The notes under the pieces are model-generated. The model was given only the letters and a program-made list of their open reading frames with translations, was not told the DNA's origin and searched no databases. From the NCBI RefSeq assembly GCF_049844995.1, contig NZ_JBNCMC010000003.1, forward strand, positions 1 to 64,000: 64,000 bases of DNA, given 5' to 3'. Position numbers and translations under genes: made by a program. Positions 26,337-33,524 of this stretch are shown here, in pieces. Each line of letters starts with the position of its first letter. Position 1 is the first letter of the stretch. The stretch comes from Luteimicrobium sp049844995 (lineage in GTDB: Bacteria > Actinomycetota > Actinomycetes > Actinomycetales > Cellulomonadaceae).

Positions 26337-27727
26337 TGCGCCCCGTCGTGCACCGGCTCGCGTTCGGCCTCTACGGCAGACGTGCCGGCGTCATCGAGCG
26401 GAACGGTCCCCGTCAGCGGCTGACGTACGACGAGGACTACAGCAACGACCGCAACGCCACCCCGCTGTCTCTGTCACTGCCGCTGGCCATTGCCCCGGCC
26501 CGCAGCTCGCGCGCCGTCGGCGCCTACCTAGCAGGCCTGTTGCCCGACCACGACGACGTCCGCGAACGCCTTGCCCTCCAGCACGGCGTGAAGGCCGGCG
26601 ACATCCTGGGCCTGATCGCGGCGATCGGGCGCGACTGCGCAGGCGGTGCCGTGTTCGCACCCGAGGATCAGCTCGACGAGGCCCTGAACAACGCGGGCTC
26701 TGTGGAGCCGATCGACGACGGCCAGATCGCCAACCGGCTGCGCGCCCTGCGCCGCGACCAGTCCGCCTGGCAGGACGAAGACGAGCATTGGAGCCTGGCC
26801 GGTGCCCAGGGCAAGTTCACGTTGGCCCGGCTCGGCGAAGGCTGGGGCCTGGCGACCGGCTCGGCCCCGTCTACCCACATCGTCAAGCCTGGCATCGCGT
26901 GGCTCGACCACCAGGCGCTGGCCGAGCACGTGAGCATGCGCGCGATGGCACTGGCTGGTCTGCCGGTCGCCGAGACACGTTTCGAGATGTTCGAAGACCA
27001 GCCCGCGATCGTGGCAACCCGGTTCGACCGGCGTGTCGGCCGCAACGGCCGAGTCGCGCGCATCCACCAGGAAGACACCCTGCAGGCCCTGGCCCTCATG
27101 CCCCAGCGCAAGTACGAGTCCGACGGCGGCCCGGGAGTGGCGCGCATCGCCGAGCTGCTGCGCGCCTCGGTCGGCCCGCAAGGCGCGGCGAACTTCGTCG
27201 AGGGCGTCATCGCCAACTACCTCCTGGGCGCCCCGGACGCGCACGCAAAGAACTTCTCCCTGCTGCTCGCCGGCACGCGGGCGACCCTCGCGCCGGCGTA
27301 CGACGTATCGACAGGGCTTCTTGCGACGCCCAGCGGCCGTCTGTACCGCACGGCGCCCATGTCCATCGGTGGGGAGAAGCGCTTTGGTGACGTCGAGGCC
27401 GCGCACTGGCGCAAGTTTGCCGCCGCAGCCGGGGTGGACGCCGACTGGGTGCACGACCGGGTGGCGGCGCTGGCGACGGCGATCCCGCAAGCGTTCGCGG
27501 CCGCCCTTGACGAGCTGCCGGACGACGTCGAGGGGCTTGCCGACCTGCGCGCCGTGACCCTGCCCGCGATCGCGGCCGTCGACGCCCAGACCGTGGCCGG
27601 CCTGACCCGCACTCGCCGCGTCGACGGACGCGTGCTTGTGCCGTTCATGGACACGATCAACCCGCGCTCGACCGCGGCGCAGGGCACCGAGGAGCTCGAC
27701 CACTGGGACACCCCAGCCGGCGACTAG
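26336..27727 (+). CDS. hipA: HipA-family toxin kinase
   Basis: This 463-residue HipA-type Ser/Thr kinase phosphorylates a translation target (GltX in E. coli) in the described family. Motifs in order are SLAGAQGKFTLAR (ATP-site glycine-rich region, about residue 157), STHIVKPGI (about 183), AIVATRFDRRVG (about 222), HQEDTLQALAL (about 243), the catalytic-loop aspartate in LLGAPDAHAKNFSLLL (about 300) and the DFG-like APAYDVSTGL (about 322). All appear intact, so the kinase should be active. Length matches full-size HipA rather than the split HipS/HipT forms. It is the only effector gene in the segment integrated at tRNA-Arg. Confidence 0.9.
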   Translation: MRPVVHRLAFGLYGRRAGVIERNGPRQRLTYDEDYSNDRNATPLSLSLPLAIAPARSSRAVGAYLAGLLPDHDDVRERLALQHGVKAGDILGLIAAIGRDCAGGAVFAPEDQLDEALNNAGSVEPIDDGQIANRLRALRRDQSAWQDEDEHWSLAGAQGKFTLARLGEGWGLATGSAPSTHIVKPGIAWLDHQALAEHVSMRAMALAGLPVAETRFEMFEDQPAIVATRFDRRVGRNGRVARIHQEDTLQALALMPQRKYESDGGPGVARIAELLRASVGPQGAANFVEGVIANYLLGAPDAHAKNFSLLLAGTRATLAPAYDVSTGLLATPSGRLYRTAPMSIGGEKRFGDVEAAHWRKFAAAAGVDADWVHDRVAALATAIPQAFAAALDELPDDVEGLADLRAVTLPAIAAVDAQTVAGLTRTRRVDGRVLVPFMDTINPRSTAAQGTEELDHWDTPAGD

Positions 27728-27839
27728 AACGAGCCGCCCCACGGGCAGTTGTCGGTGTGCTGATCGCGTGGAGTGCTTGGACGACACGAGGCCCAGAAGT
27801 TGGTGTCGGCAGTTCGAATCCGCCCAGGCACACCGAACG

Positions 27840-28170
27840 TCCCCGACCGGTCACCGGTCGAGCGCGTCCACCGCCACGAGGCGCCGCCACGCGGGCGAGA
27901 TAGCGTACCTGGGCGAAAGGCGGTCCCGCGCCGTCCCGGACCTTGACGTAGCCGAGGAAGCGCAGGTCCCCCAGGAGCATCTGGCTCTCCTTGAGGCACT
28001 CCCGGCGGAGCGTGGCGAGCTCGTCGTGTCCCGCCCGGCAGGTTGTGGCGGCCGCGGACGTCCCGCTGCATGAGGACGGCTCCGTCGTCGTCGACGACGA
28101 ACGCATAGACCTGCGTCACCGCCGTCGTAGGAGCCGGGCGCTCCCCGGCGACCCACGTCCGCTGAATCAC
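27840..28170 (-). pseudogene. Frameshifted, truncated NUDIX hydrolase
   Basis: The N-terminal part begins at GTG 28170 and reads VIQRTWVAGERP ... HNLPGGT in one frame. The continuation of the NUDIX domain (DELATLRRECLKESQMLLGD, then FLGYVKV and QVRYLARVA) is only in another frame, so a frameshift lies near 28025. The NUDIX box is also poor: REcLKES instead of RExxEExG. The protein ends abruptly next to the duplicated tRNA end at 27802-27833, so the C-terminus was probably lost when the micro-island formed. It would have been translationally coupled to the P-loop kinase upstream. Confidence 0.65.
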
Positions 28171-28171
28171 G

Positions 28172-28726
28172 TCACTCCTCCATCCCGTCCGATCGTCGCG
28201 CCCGACGTGGAGCATCTCGACGCCCGAAGTGCAGGACCTCGCAGCGCGAGGTGTCGATCGTCGCGACGAGATCGTCGATCCGCGTGCGATGGTCTCGGTG
28301 CGTCCGCAGCGACGTCAGGACCGGGGACCGGGTGCTGAGGAGGCGCTTCCACGAGTCGCGGTTCCCATGCCAGAGCTCGTTGCGGCGGACGATGTTGGTG
28401 ATCGTCCTGCGCAGCACGCGCCACGCGCACAGCGCCCGGGGAAGATCCAACCAGATGACGACCGTTGCGCAGCGGACGAGCGCCGAGGCGGTGGCGCCCG
28501 ACGAGAAGGTGTCGGCGACCCAGCTCTCCTCGCGTGCGATCTTCTCGACCGAGTGCCGGTACTCGGCCTCCGGGGCCGGGCGCCAGCCCTCGGACCAGTA
28601 CAGCTCGTCGAGCGCGGCGTAGGCGATCCCGGTCTGATGTGCGATCGAGCGGGCCAGGGTCGTCTTGCCGGATCCCATCGGGCCGAGCACGACAACACGC
28701 CGTCCTCCTGGGGTGCCGGCGTTCAC
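28172..28726 (-). CDS. P-loop kinase-like NTPase (adenylate kinase/topology-modulation type)
   Basis: This 184-residue protein has a Walker A motif near the N-terminus (VVVLGPMGSGKTTLARSIA, about residues 9-27) followed by ALDELYWSEGWRP, EESWVADTF and VIWLDLPRALCAWRVLRRT. This order matches the small shikimate/adenylate-kinase-like family annotated as DNA topology modulation FlaR-related proteins. The real substrate is unknown. GTG 28726 sits behind a weak site. It lies between a large palindrome and the broken NUDIX gene, which its stop codon nearly touches. Confidence 0.75.
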   Translation of the reverse strand: MNAGTPGGRRVVVLGPMGSGKTTLARSIAHQTGIAYAALDELYWSEGWRPAPEAEYRHSVEKIAREESWVADTFSSGATASALVRCATVVIWLDLPRALCAWRVLRRTITNIVRRNELWHGNRDSWKRLLSTRSPVLTSLRTHRDHRTRIDDLVATIDTSRCEVLHFGRRDAPRRARRSDGMEE

Positions 28727-28787
28727 GAGTGCTCCGACGCGAGCGGAAGAGGGCGTGAGGCCGACCGGCGCGCGTCCGCACCGAACG

Positions 28788-28870
28788 ACGGACGCCGAGT
28801 ACGAGGGTTTCCGCCGAGAACGAGGCGCCGGGCCTCGATCTCGGCGGAAACCCTCGTACTCGGCGTCCGT
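28788..28870. repeat. 83-bp palindrome with perfect 32-bp arms
   Basis: Left arm 28788-28819 (begins ACGGACGCCGAGTACGAGG) is the exact reverse complement of 28839-28870. The 19-base centre also contains CGAGGC/GCCTCG, extending the fold. It lies between the permease stop (28891) and the P-loop kinase start, so it could terminate the leftward ABC operon. The arms are longer than normal terminators and may be a palindromic mobile unit. Confidence 0.8.
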
Positions 28871-28890
28871 TGCTGTGCGGGCAAGGGCGC

Positions 28891-29802
28891 CTACTGCCCG
28901 CCCATGCCCGTCGTGGCCACGCTCTGGACGATGCGGCGCTGGAAGACCATGAACAGCACGAGCAGGGGGAGCGCGGCGATGATCGCCGACGCCATGTTCT
29001 GCGCGTACTGCACACCGTAGGCGTTCTTGACGGTCGAGAGCCCGACGGGCAGGGTCATGAACTTCGGGTCGGTCGTCACGATGAACGGCCACAAGAAGTT
29101 GTTCCAGGCCCCGATGAACACGAAGATCGCGACGGCCACCAGGATCGACCGGGACAGCGGCAGCACGATCGTCCAGAACAGCCTCCACGGGCCGGCGCCG
29201 TCGATGCGGGCCGCGTCGATGAGCTCGCTGGGAATGGCGTCGAAGAACCGCTTGAGGATGAACACCATCACCGGCGCCACGATCTGCGGCAGCACGATGC
29301 CCGCGAACGTGTCGACGAGGCCGAGGCTCTGCATCTCCTTGAACAGCGGCACGATGAGGATCTGGCCGGGCATCATGATCGACGCGACGGTCAGCGCCTG
29401 GAGGAGCCCGCGGCCCTTGAAGACGGACTGCGAGAAGGCGAACGCCGCCATCGCGGAGATCAGCACCGTGAGCGCGGTGACGAGGACGGCGACGACGAGG
29501 CTGTTCCCCATCCAGCGCAGCAGCTCGCTGTTGTCGAGCACGGAGCGGTAGGCGTCGAGCGTCCACCCCATCGAGGGCCACCACGACGCCGGCAGCGCCG
29601 CCTCGGCCTCGTGCTTGAGGCTGGTGACCGCGCCCCACACCACGGGCAGCAGCCAGATCGCGGCCATGATGACGAGCAGTGCGAGCACGCCTGCGCGGAC
29701 CCACGGGGACGGCCCGATCGTCAGGCGGGTCAGGGTTCTGTTCTCGGCCTTGGTCCGCTGCGCCTCGGCGCGGCGGCCGGCCACCATCTCGGCGACGGAC
29801 AC
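28891..29802 (-). CDS. Sugar ABC transporter permease (MalG-like)
   Basis: This 303-residue inner-membrane permease of the CUT1 carbohydrate importer class has six expected helices. The EAA loop that docks the ATPase is clear: ELIDAARIDGAGPWRLFWTIVLPLS (about residues 190-215). It starts one base after the stop of the partner permease and is the last gene of the solute-binding-protein, permease, permease operon. No ATPase gene is present, as is usual for CUT1 systems energised by a shared MsiK-type ATPase. The substrate is probably the sugar released by, or fed to, the neighbouring GH2 enzyme. Confidence 0.93.
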   Translation of the reverse strand: MSVAEMVAGRRAEAQRTKAENRTLTRLTIGPSPWVRAGVLALLVIMAAIWLLPVVWGAVTSLKHEAEAALPASWWPSMGWTLDAYRSVLDNSELLRWMGNSLVVAVLVTALTVLISAMAAFAFSQSVFKGRGLLQALTVASIMMPGQILIVPLFKEMQSLGLVDTFAGIVLPQIVAPVMVFILKRFFDAIPSELIDAARIDGAGPWRLFWTIVLPLSRSILVAVAIFVFIGAWNNFLWPFIVTTDPKFMTLPVGLSTVKNAYGVQYAQNMASAIIAALPLLVLFMVFQRRIVQSVATTGMGGQ

Positions 29803-29803
29803 G

Positions 29804-30781
29804 TCAGGACTCCTTCCGGGTCGGCACGAGCCGGACCAGGGCGAACACGAGGATCAGCGCGAAGAACACGTACGAGATGGCCGACGCGTACCCGAGCCGG
29901 TAGTTCGTGAACCCCGTGTCGTAGATGTATTCGAGGATCGGCCGCGTGCTGCCGTTCGGGCCGCCGCCGGTGAGCAGGTAGATCTGGTCGAACACCTTCA
30001 GCGAGCCGATGATCTGGAGCAGCACGATGACGGCCGCGATGTTGCGCAGCTGGGGGATCGTGATCGAGAAGAGTCGCCGCCAGGCGCCGGCGCCGTCGAT
30101 CGTCGCGGCCTCGTAGAGCGTGTGGGGGATCCCCTGGAGGGCCGCGAGGAACAGGAGGAAGTTGAACCCGACGGTCCACCAGACGGTGACGAGCACGATC
30201 GAGTACATCGCGACGTTCTGGTCGCTGAGCCAGCCGACGGGGCCGAGGTGCACCTTGGACAACGCGACGTCGAACAGGCCGATCTCCGGCTGGAACAGCC
30301 AGCTGCTCAGCGAGGCCACGACGGCGCTCGTCAGGAGGAACGGCGCGAAGAAGGACATCCGCCACACCCACTGGCCCGGCAGGCCCGTGTGCACGAGCAG
30401 CGCCATGACGAGGCTGACGACGACCAGAGGGACGACGCTCAGCAGCGTGAAGACGACCGTGTGCCACAGGGTGGCCCACACCTGCGGGTCGCCGAGCGCC
30501 TCGACGTAGTTGCTGAAGCCCACGAAGTGGCTGGCGGTGCCCGTGAGGGCCTGGTCGGTGAAGCTCATCCAGAGGCCGTAGATCGTCGGCCACAGGAGGA
30601 AGAGCCCGGCCGCGATCGCGAACGGGGCCACGAAGACGTAGCCGGACTTGTCGCGCTCGCGCAGCGACTTCCGGGTCGAGGAGGCCGTGGCGCTGCCGGG
30701 TCGCGTCCTCGACGTGCGTCGGGTGCGAGCGCTTGCGCCGGCGTCCGGAACGGGAACGGTGGAGATGCTCGAGGCGTTCAT
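29804..30781 (-). CDS. Sugar ABC transporter permease (MalF-like)
   Basis: This 325-residue CUT1 permease has a charged, Ser/Thr/Arg-rich cytoplasmic leader of about 45 residues. Membrane helices start at GYVFVAPFAIAAGLFLLWPTIYG. The EAA loop is TLYEAATIDGAGAWRRLFSITIPQL (about residues 220-245), and TGGGPNGSTRPILEYIY is a conserved periplasmic-side motif of the family. It starts at ATG 30781, 14 bases after the solute-binding gene, and is followed after one base by the second permease. Confidence 0.93.
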   Translation of the reverse strand: MNASSISTVPVPDAGASARTRRTSRTRPGSATASSTRKSLRERDKSGYVFVAPFAIAAGLFLLWPTIYGLWMSFTDQALTGTASHFVGFSNYVEALGDPQVWATLWHTVVFTLLSVVPLVVVSLVMALLVHTGLPGQWVWRMSFFAPFLLTSAVVASLSSWLFQPEIGLFDVALSKVHLGPVGWLSDQNVAMYSIVLVTVWWTVGFNFLLFLAALQGIPHTLYEAATIDGAGAWRRLFSITIPQLRNIAAVIVLLQIIGSLKVFDQIYLLTGGGPNGSTRPILEYIYDTGFTNYRLGYASAISYVFFALILVFALVRLVPTRKES

Positions 30782-30795
30782 CGTCGTCCTCTCGA

Positions 30796-32184
30796 TCAGG
30801 CGGGGTTGGGCTGCGAGAGGAAGAAGTTCATCTCGTGGAGCATCCGGTCGACGGTCTTCTGCGGCGAGGCCTTGCCCGAGTACGCGTCCATCAGCGCGCC
30901 GCCGACCCGGTTCTGGAAGTCGCTGCCCGCGCCGGTGAACCAGACGTTCGGGTCGAAGGCGGCGGTCTCGGCGGCCGGCGCGTAGCTCTTCTGCGGCGAG
31001 AGCTTCTGGTACGCGGGCGTCCGCACGATGGGCTGGTAGGCGGGGATGTGGCCCGCGTGCGCCCAGGTCAGGCCTTGCTTCACGATGCCGGCGAGGACCC
31101 GGTAGGTCGCAGCGCGCCGCGCCGGGTCCGCGTGCGCCTGCCTCGGCAGGACGAACGAGTGCGAGTCGGCATAGGTCGCCGGCGTGCCGAACATCGTCGG
31201 CATCGGCATCGCCCCGACGTCGGGCAGCGCGCCCTGGAGCGTGGGCAGCTCCCACTCGCCTGAGAAGAACATTCCGGTGCGCTTGGTCATGAAGCGCCCC
31301 TCGGCGGCACCGCCGTCCTGGTTCTTGGCGGCGATCTTGCCGTCGAGCATCTCCTGGAGGAACTCGAGGACCTCGCCCGCCGCCTTGTCGTCGAGCTGGG
31401 CCGACTTCCCCGGCGTGAGGTCGTAGGCCGCTCCCGTCTGGCAGTACAGGCCCCAGAACATGCGCCAGCACCCCGCGGTGTCGTTGAGGTAGCCGAACGA
31501 CACGCCGGTCTCACCCGTGGCCTGGGCCATCGCCTTGCCGGCGGAGAGGAAGCTGTCAGCGCTCGTCACGCCGGCCAGGTGTCCGTCGGTGACCGTGAGC
31601 CCGGCCTTCTGTGCGATGGCGGGGTTGAAGAACGCGATGAACGGGTGCGTGTCGAGCGGGAGCGCGTAGAGCTGGCCGTTGAACTGCGCCTTCTTCCACA
31701 CGGCCGGCGCGTAGTCCTCCTCGCGGATGCCCAGCTTCGCGAGCTCGTCGAGGTCGAACGGCTCGAGGAGGCCGCCTGGCGCGTAGCCGGCCAGCCGCGA
31801 CAGGTGCATGACGGCGGTCTCCGGCGGCCGACCGCCCGACGAGGCCATCGCGAGCTTGGTGTAGTACGGGGAGCCCCACGCGAGCGTCACCGAGTTGACG
31901 GCGACGTCCGGGTTGGCCTTCTTCACCGCGGCCATCATGGTCTGCATGTTCGCCCCGTCGGAGCCGGTGAAGAGGTCCCAGACGGTGACGGACGTCTTCC
32001 CGGAGGCCGAGGCGCCGGACGTGGCGCACCCTGCCAGCGCGCCGCCGATCGCGATGCCGCCCGCTCCGATCAGGGCGGCCTGCAAGAGCTGGCGCCGACT
32101 GAGGCCGGGCGGGCTCGCGTCGGCTGTGGCGACCCCCGGGGTGCGGGGGGACGGGCTGAGATTCCTGTCGTGCCGGGTCATCAT
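30796..32184 (-). CDS. Sugar ABC transporter substrate-binding lipoprotein
   Basis: This 462-residue extracellular solute receptor of SBP family 1 has a signal that combines a twin-arginine motif (SRRQLLQ, Arg30-Arg31) with a lipobox (ALAGC, Cys53), so Tat export followed by lipidation is likely. Mature-part motifs include VTVWDLFTGSDGANMQTM and YALPLDTHPFIAFFN. It is the first gene of the operon with two permeases. ATG 32184 precedes a second ATG by one codon. The LacI-type gene is divergent, and a CAACGTTG operator lies 14-23 bases upstream of this start, where it would block transcription. Confidence 0.93.
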   Translation of the reverse strand: MMTRHDRNLSPSPRTPGVATADASPPGLSRRQLLQAALIGAGGIAIGGALAGCATSGASASGKTSVTVWDLFTGSDGANMQTMMAAVKKANPDVAVNSVTLAWGSPYYTKLAMASSGGRPPETAVMHLSRLAGYAPGGLLEPFDLDELAKLGIREEDYAPAVWKKAQFNGQLYALPLDTHPFIAFFNPAIAQKAGLTVTDGHLAGVTSADSFLSAGKAMAQATGETGVSFGYLNDTAGCWRMFWGLYCQTGAAYDLTPGKSAQLDDKAAGEVLEFLQEMLDGKIAAKNQDGGAAEGRFMTKRTGMFFSGEWELPTLQGALPDVGAMPMPTMFGTPATYADSHSFVLPRQAHADPARRAATYRVLAGIVKQGLTWAHAGHIPAYQPIVRTPAYQKLSPQKSYAPAAETAAFDPNVWFTGAGSDFQNRVGGALMDAYSGKASPQKTVDRMLHEMNFFLSQPNPA

Positions 32185-32197
32185 CGACCTTTCTGGT

Positions 32198-32220
32198 GCA
32201 ACGTTGCGCTCCAACGTGGG
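32198..32220. promoter_or_regulatory. LacI operator in the divergent promoter region
   Basis: GCAACGTTGC (32198-32207) is a perfect palindrome with central CG, followed by the half-site CCAACGT (32211-32217). The same CAACGTTG core lies before the GH2 gene at 33456-33463, so one regulator probably controls both the importer and the hydrolase. Confidence 0.7.
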
Positions 32221-32313
32221 ACCACAATGGACTAGACATGGCTGGGCGTCAACCAGTACGAGTGGCTTGCCCGACGCCGGGTCGCGGCGGTGCGGACGGA
32301 AAGGGTGACAACG

Positions 32314-33453
32314 ATGGCAGAAACGCAGGGCTCTCCGCCCGGGCGGGGACGACCGGATCCCGTGCCGGACACTGCGGCACGCGCCGGCAGGCGGGTGGGC
32401 ATCAAGGACGTGGCGGCCGCTGCCGGCGTCTCCTGGAAGACGGTCTCGAACGTCGTCAACGGCACCGGACGCGTCGGCGCCGCCACGCGTGAGCGCGTCC
32501 AGAAGGAGATCGCGACCCTGGGCTACCGGCCGAACATCGCCGGGCGGCAGCTGCGCAGCGGGCGCACGAACACGCTGGCTCTCGTCGTCCCCTGGGTGCA
32601 CTCGCCCTACTTCTCGGCCCTGGCCCACCGCGTGATCGAGGCAGCGTCGCTCCGCGGCTACCGCGTGCTCATCGAGGAGACCCGCGTCGACCGGGACGCC
32701 GAGCTGCGCGTGGCCCAGGGATTCCAGGTCCACGCGATCGACGGCATCATCTTCTCGCCCCTCGCGATCGGCCCCGTGGAGATCGACGAGGTCCGGGGCG
32801 AGACGCCGATGGTCCTGCTCGGAGAGCGCGACAGCCCGCGTCGCGAGGGCGTGCGGCGGACCGACCACGTCGGCATCGACAACGTCCTGGCGGCTCGCGA
32901 GGTCACGGAGCACCTGCTGGGCACCGGTCGCTCGCGCCTGGCCTTCCTCGGCGCGGACCCCTCCCCGGCAGGCTCCGGTGAGGAGACTCGGACGCTGCGT
33001 GTCCAGGGCTTCCTGGACGCGCACGCGGGGCGAGCGGGGTCCCCGGCGGAGCCCGGGTGGATCGTCCCGGTGCCGGACTTCTCGCGCCCGTCGGGAGCCC
33101 GCGCGATCGAGGAGATGCTGCCACGCATCGGATCGATCGACGGCCTCGTCTGCGCCAACGACGAGCTCGCGCTCGGCGTCCTCTACGCGCTGCGGACCAA
33201 CGGCGTGCGCGTCCCGCACGACCTGGCGGTGACCGGATGGGACAACATCGAGGACGGGCGCTTCTCGTCGCCGACCCTCACGACGGTCGCTCCCGACGTG
33301 CAGGCGATCGCCGCCGCCGCCGTCGACCGCGTCGTCGGGCAGGTCGAGTACGCGGGGGACGGGGCCCCGCCGGCGACGGAGGTGGTGGTTCCGCACCGCG
33401 TGCTGGTGCGGGAGAGCAGCCGCGAGCTGGCTGCCGAGAACGAGCCTGTGTGA
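32314..33453 (+). CDS. LacI-family regulator of the sugar importer and GH2 gene
   Basis: This 379-residue regulator has the LacI helix-turn-helix at residues about 28-50 (GIKDVAAAAGVSWKTVSNVVN) and a periplasmic-binding-like sensor domain with PNIAGRQLRSGRTNTLALVV, GLVCANDELALGVLYALR and TGWDNIEDGRFSSPTLTTV. I chose ATG 32314 because GGAAAGGG lies just upstream; GTG 32290 is in frame but lacks a site. It sits between the importer operon (divergent) and the GH2 gene (same direction), with matching CAACGTTG palindromes on both sides. This supports local control by the imported sugar. Confidence 0.92.
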   Translation: MAETQGSPPGRGRPDPVPDTAARAGRRVGIKDVAAAAGVSWKTVSNVVNGTGRVGAATRERVQKEIATLGYRPNIAGRQLRSGRTNTLALVVPWVHSPYFSALAHRVIEAASLRGYRVLIEETRVDRDAELRVAQGFQVHAIDGIIFSPLAIGPVEIDEVRGETPMVLLGERDSPRREGVRRTDHVGIDNVLAAREVTEHLLGTGRSRLAFLGADPSPAGSGEETRTLRVQGFLDAHAGRAGSPAEPGWIVPVPDFSRPSGARAIEEMLPRIGSIDGLVCANDELALGVLYALRTNGVRVPHDLAVTGWDNIEDGRFSSPTLTTVAPDVQAIAAAAVDRVVGQVEYAGDGAPPATEVVVPHRVLVRESSRELAAENEPV

Positions 33454-33455
33454 TT

Positions 33456-33489
33456 CAACGTTGCACTTTTGGGCGCCCGCATGTTGAAT
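33456..33489 (+). promoter_or_regulatory. GH2 promoter with LacI operator
   Basis: The palindrome CAACGTTG (33456-33463) overlaps a TTGCAC -35-like hexamer (33461-33466). A 17-base spacer leads to TTGAAT (33484-33489). A repressor bound here would block polymerase. The core matches the site at 32198-32207. Confidence 0.6.
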
Positions 33490-33524
33490 GACCGGGCACT
33501 GTCGTCCACGCAATGGAGCACGCG

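Larger units (their letters stand above)
25732..27833. mobile_element. hipBA micro-island in tRNA-Arg, flanked by a duplicated tRNA 3' end
   Basis: Bases 25732-25763 (3' end of tRNA-Arg) recur as 27802-27833 in direct orientation, 30 of 32 identical. The first 19 bases are exact, and mismatches are at 25751/27821 and 25760/27830. This is the pattern left by a site-specific integrase acting at a tRNA gene. The 2-kb interval holds only hipB and hipA and is visibly less GC-rich than the flanks. No integrase or excisionase is present, so it is a deletion remnant or a satellite mobilised in trans. Bases 25764-26048 contain no gene I can support. Confidence 0.7.
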
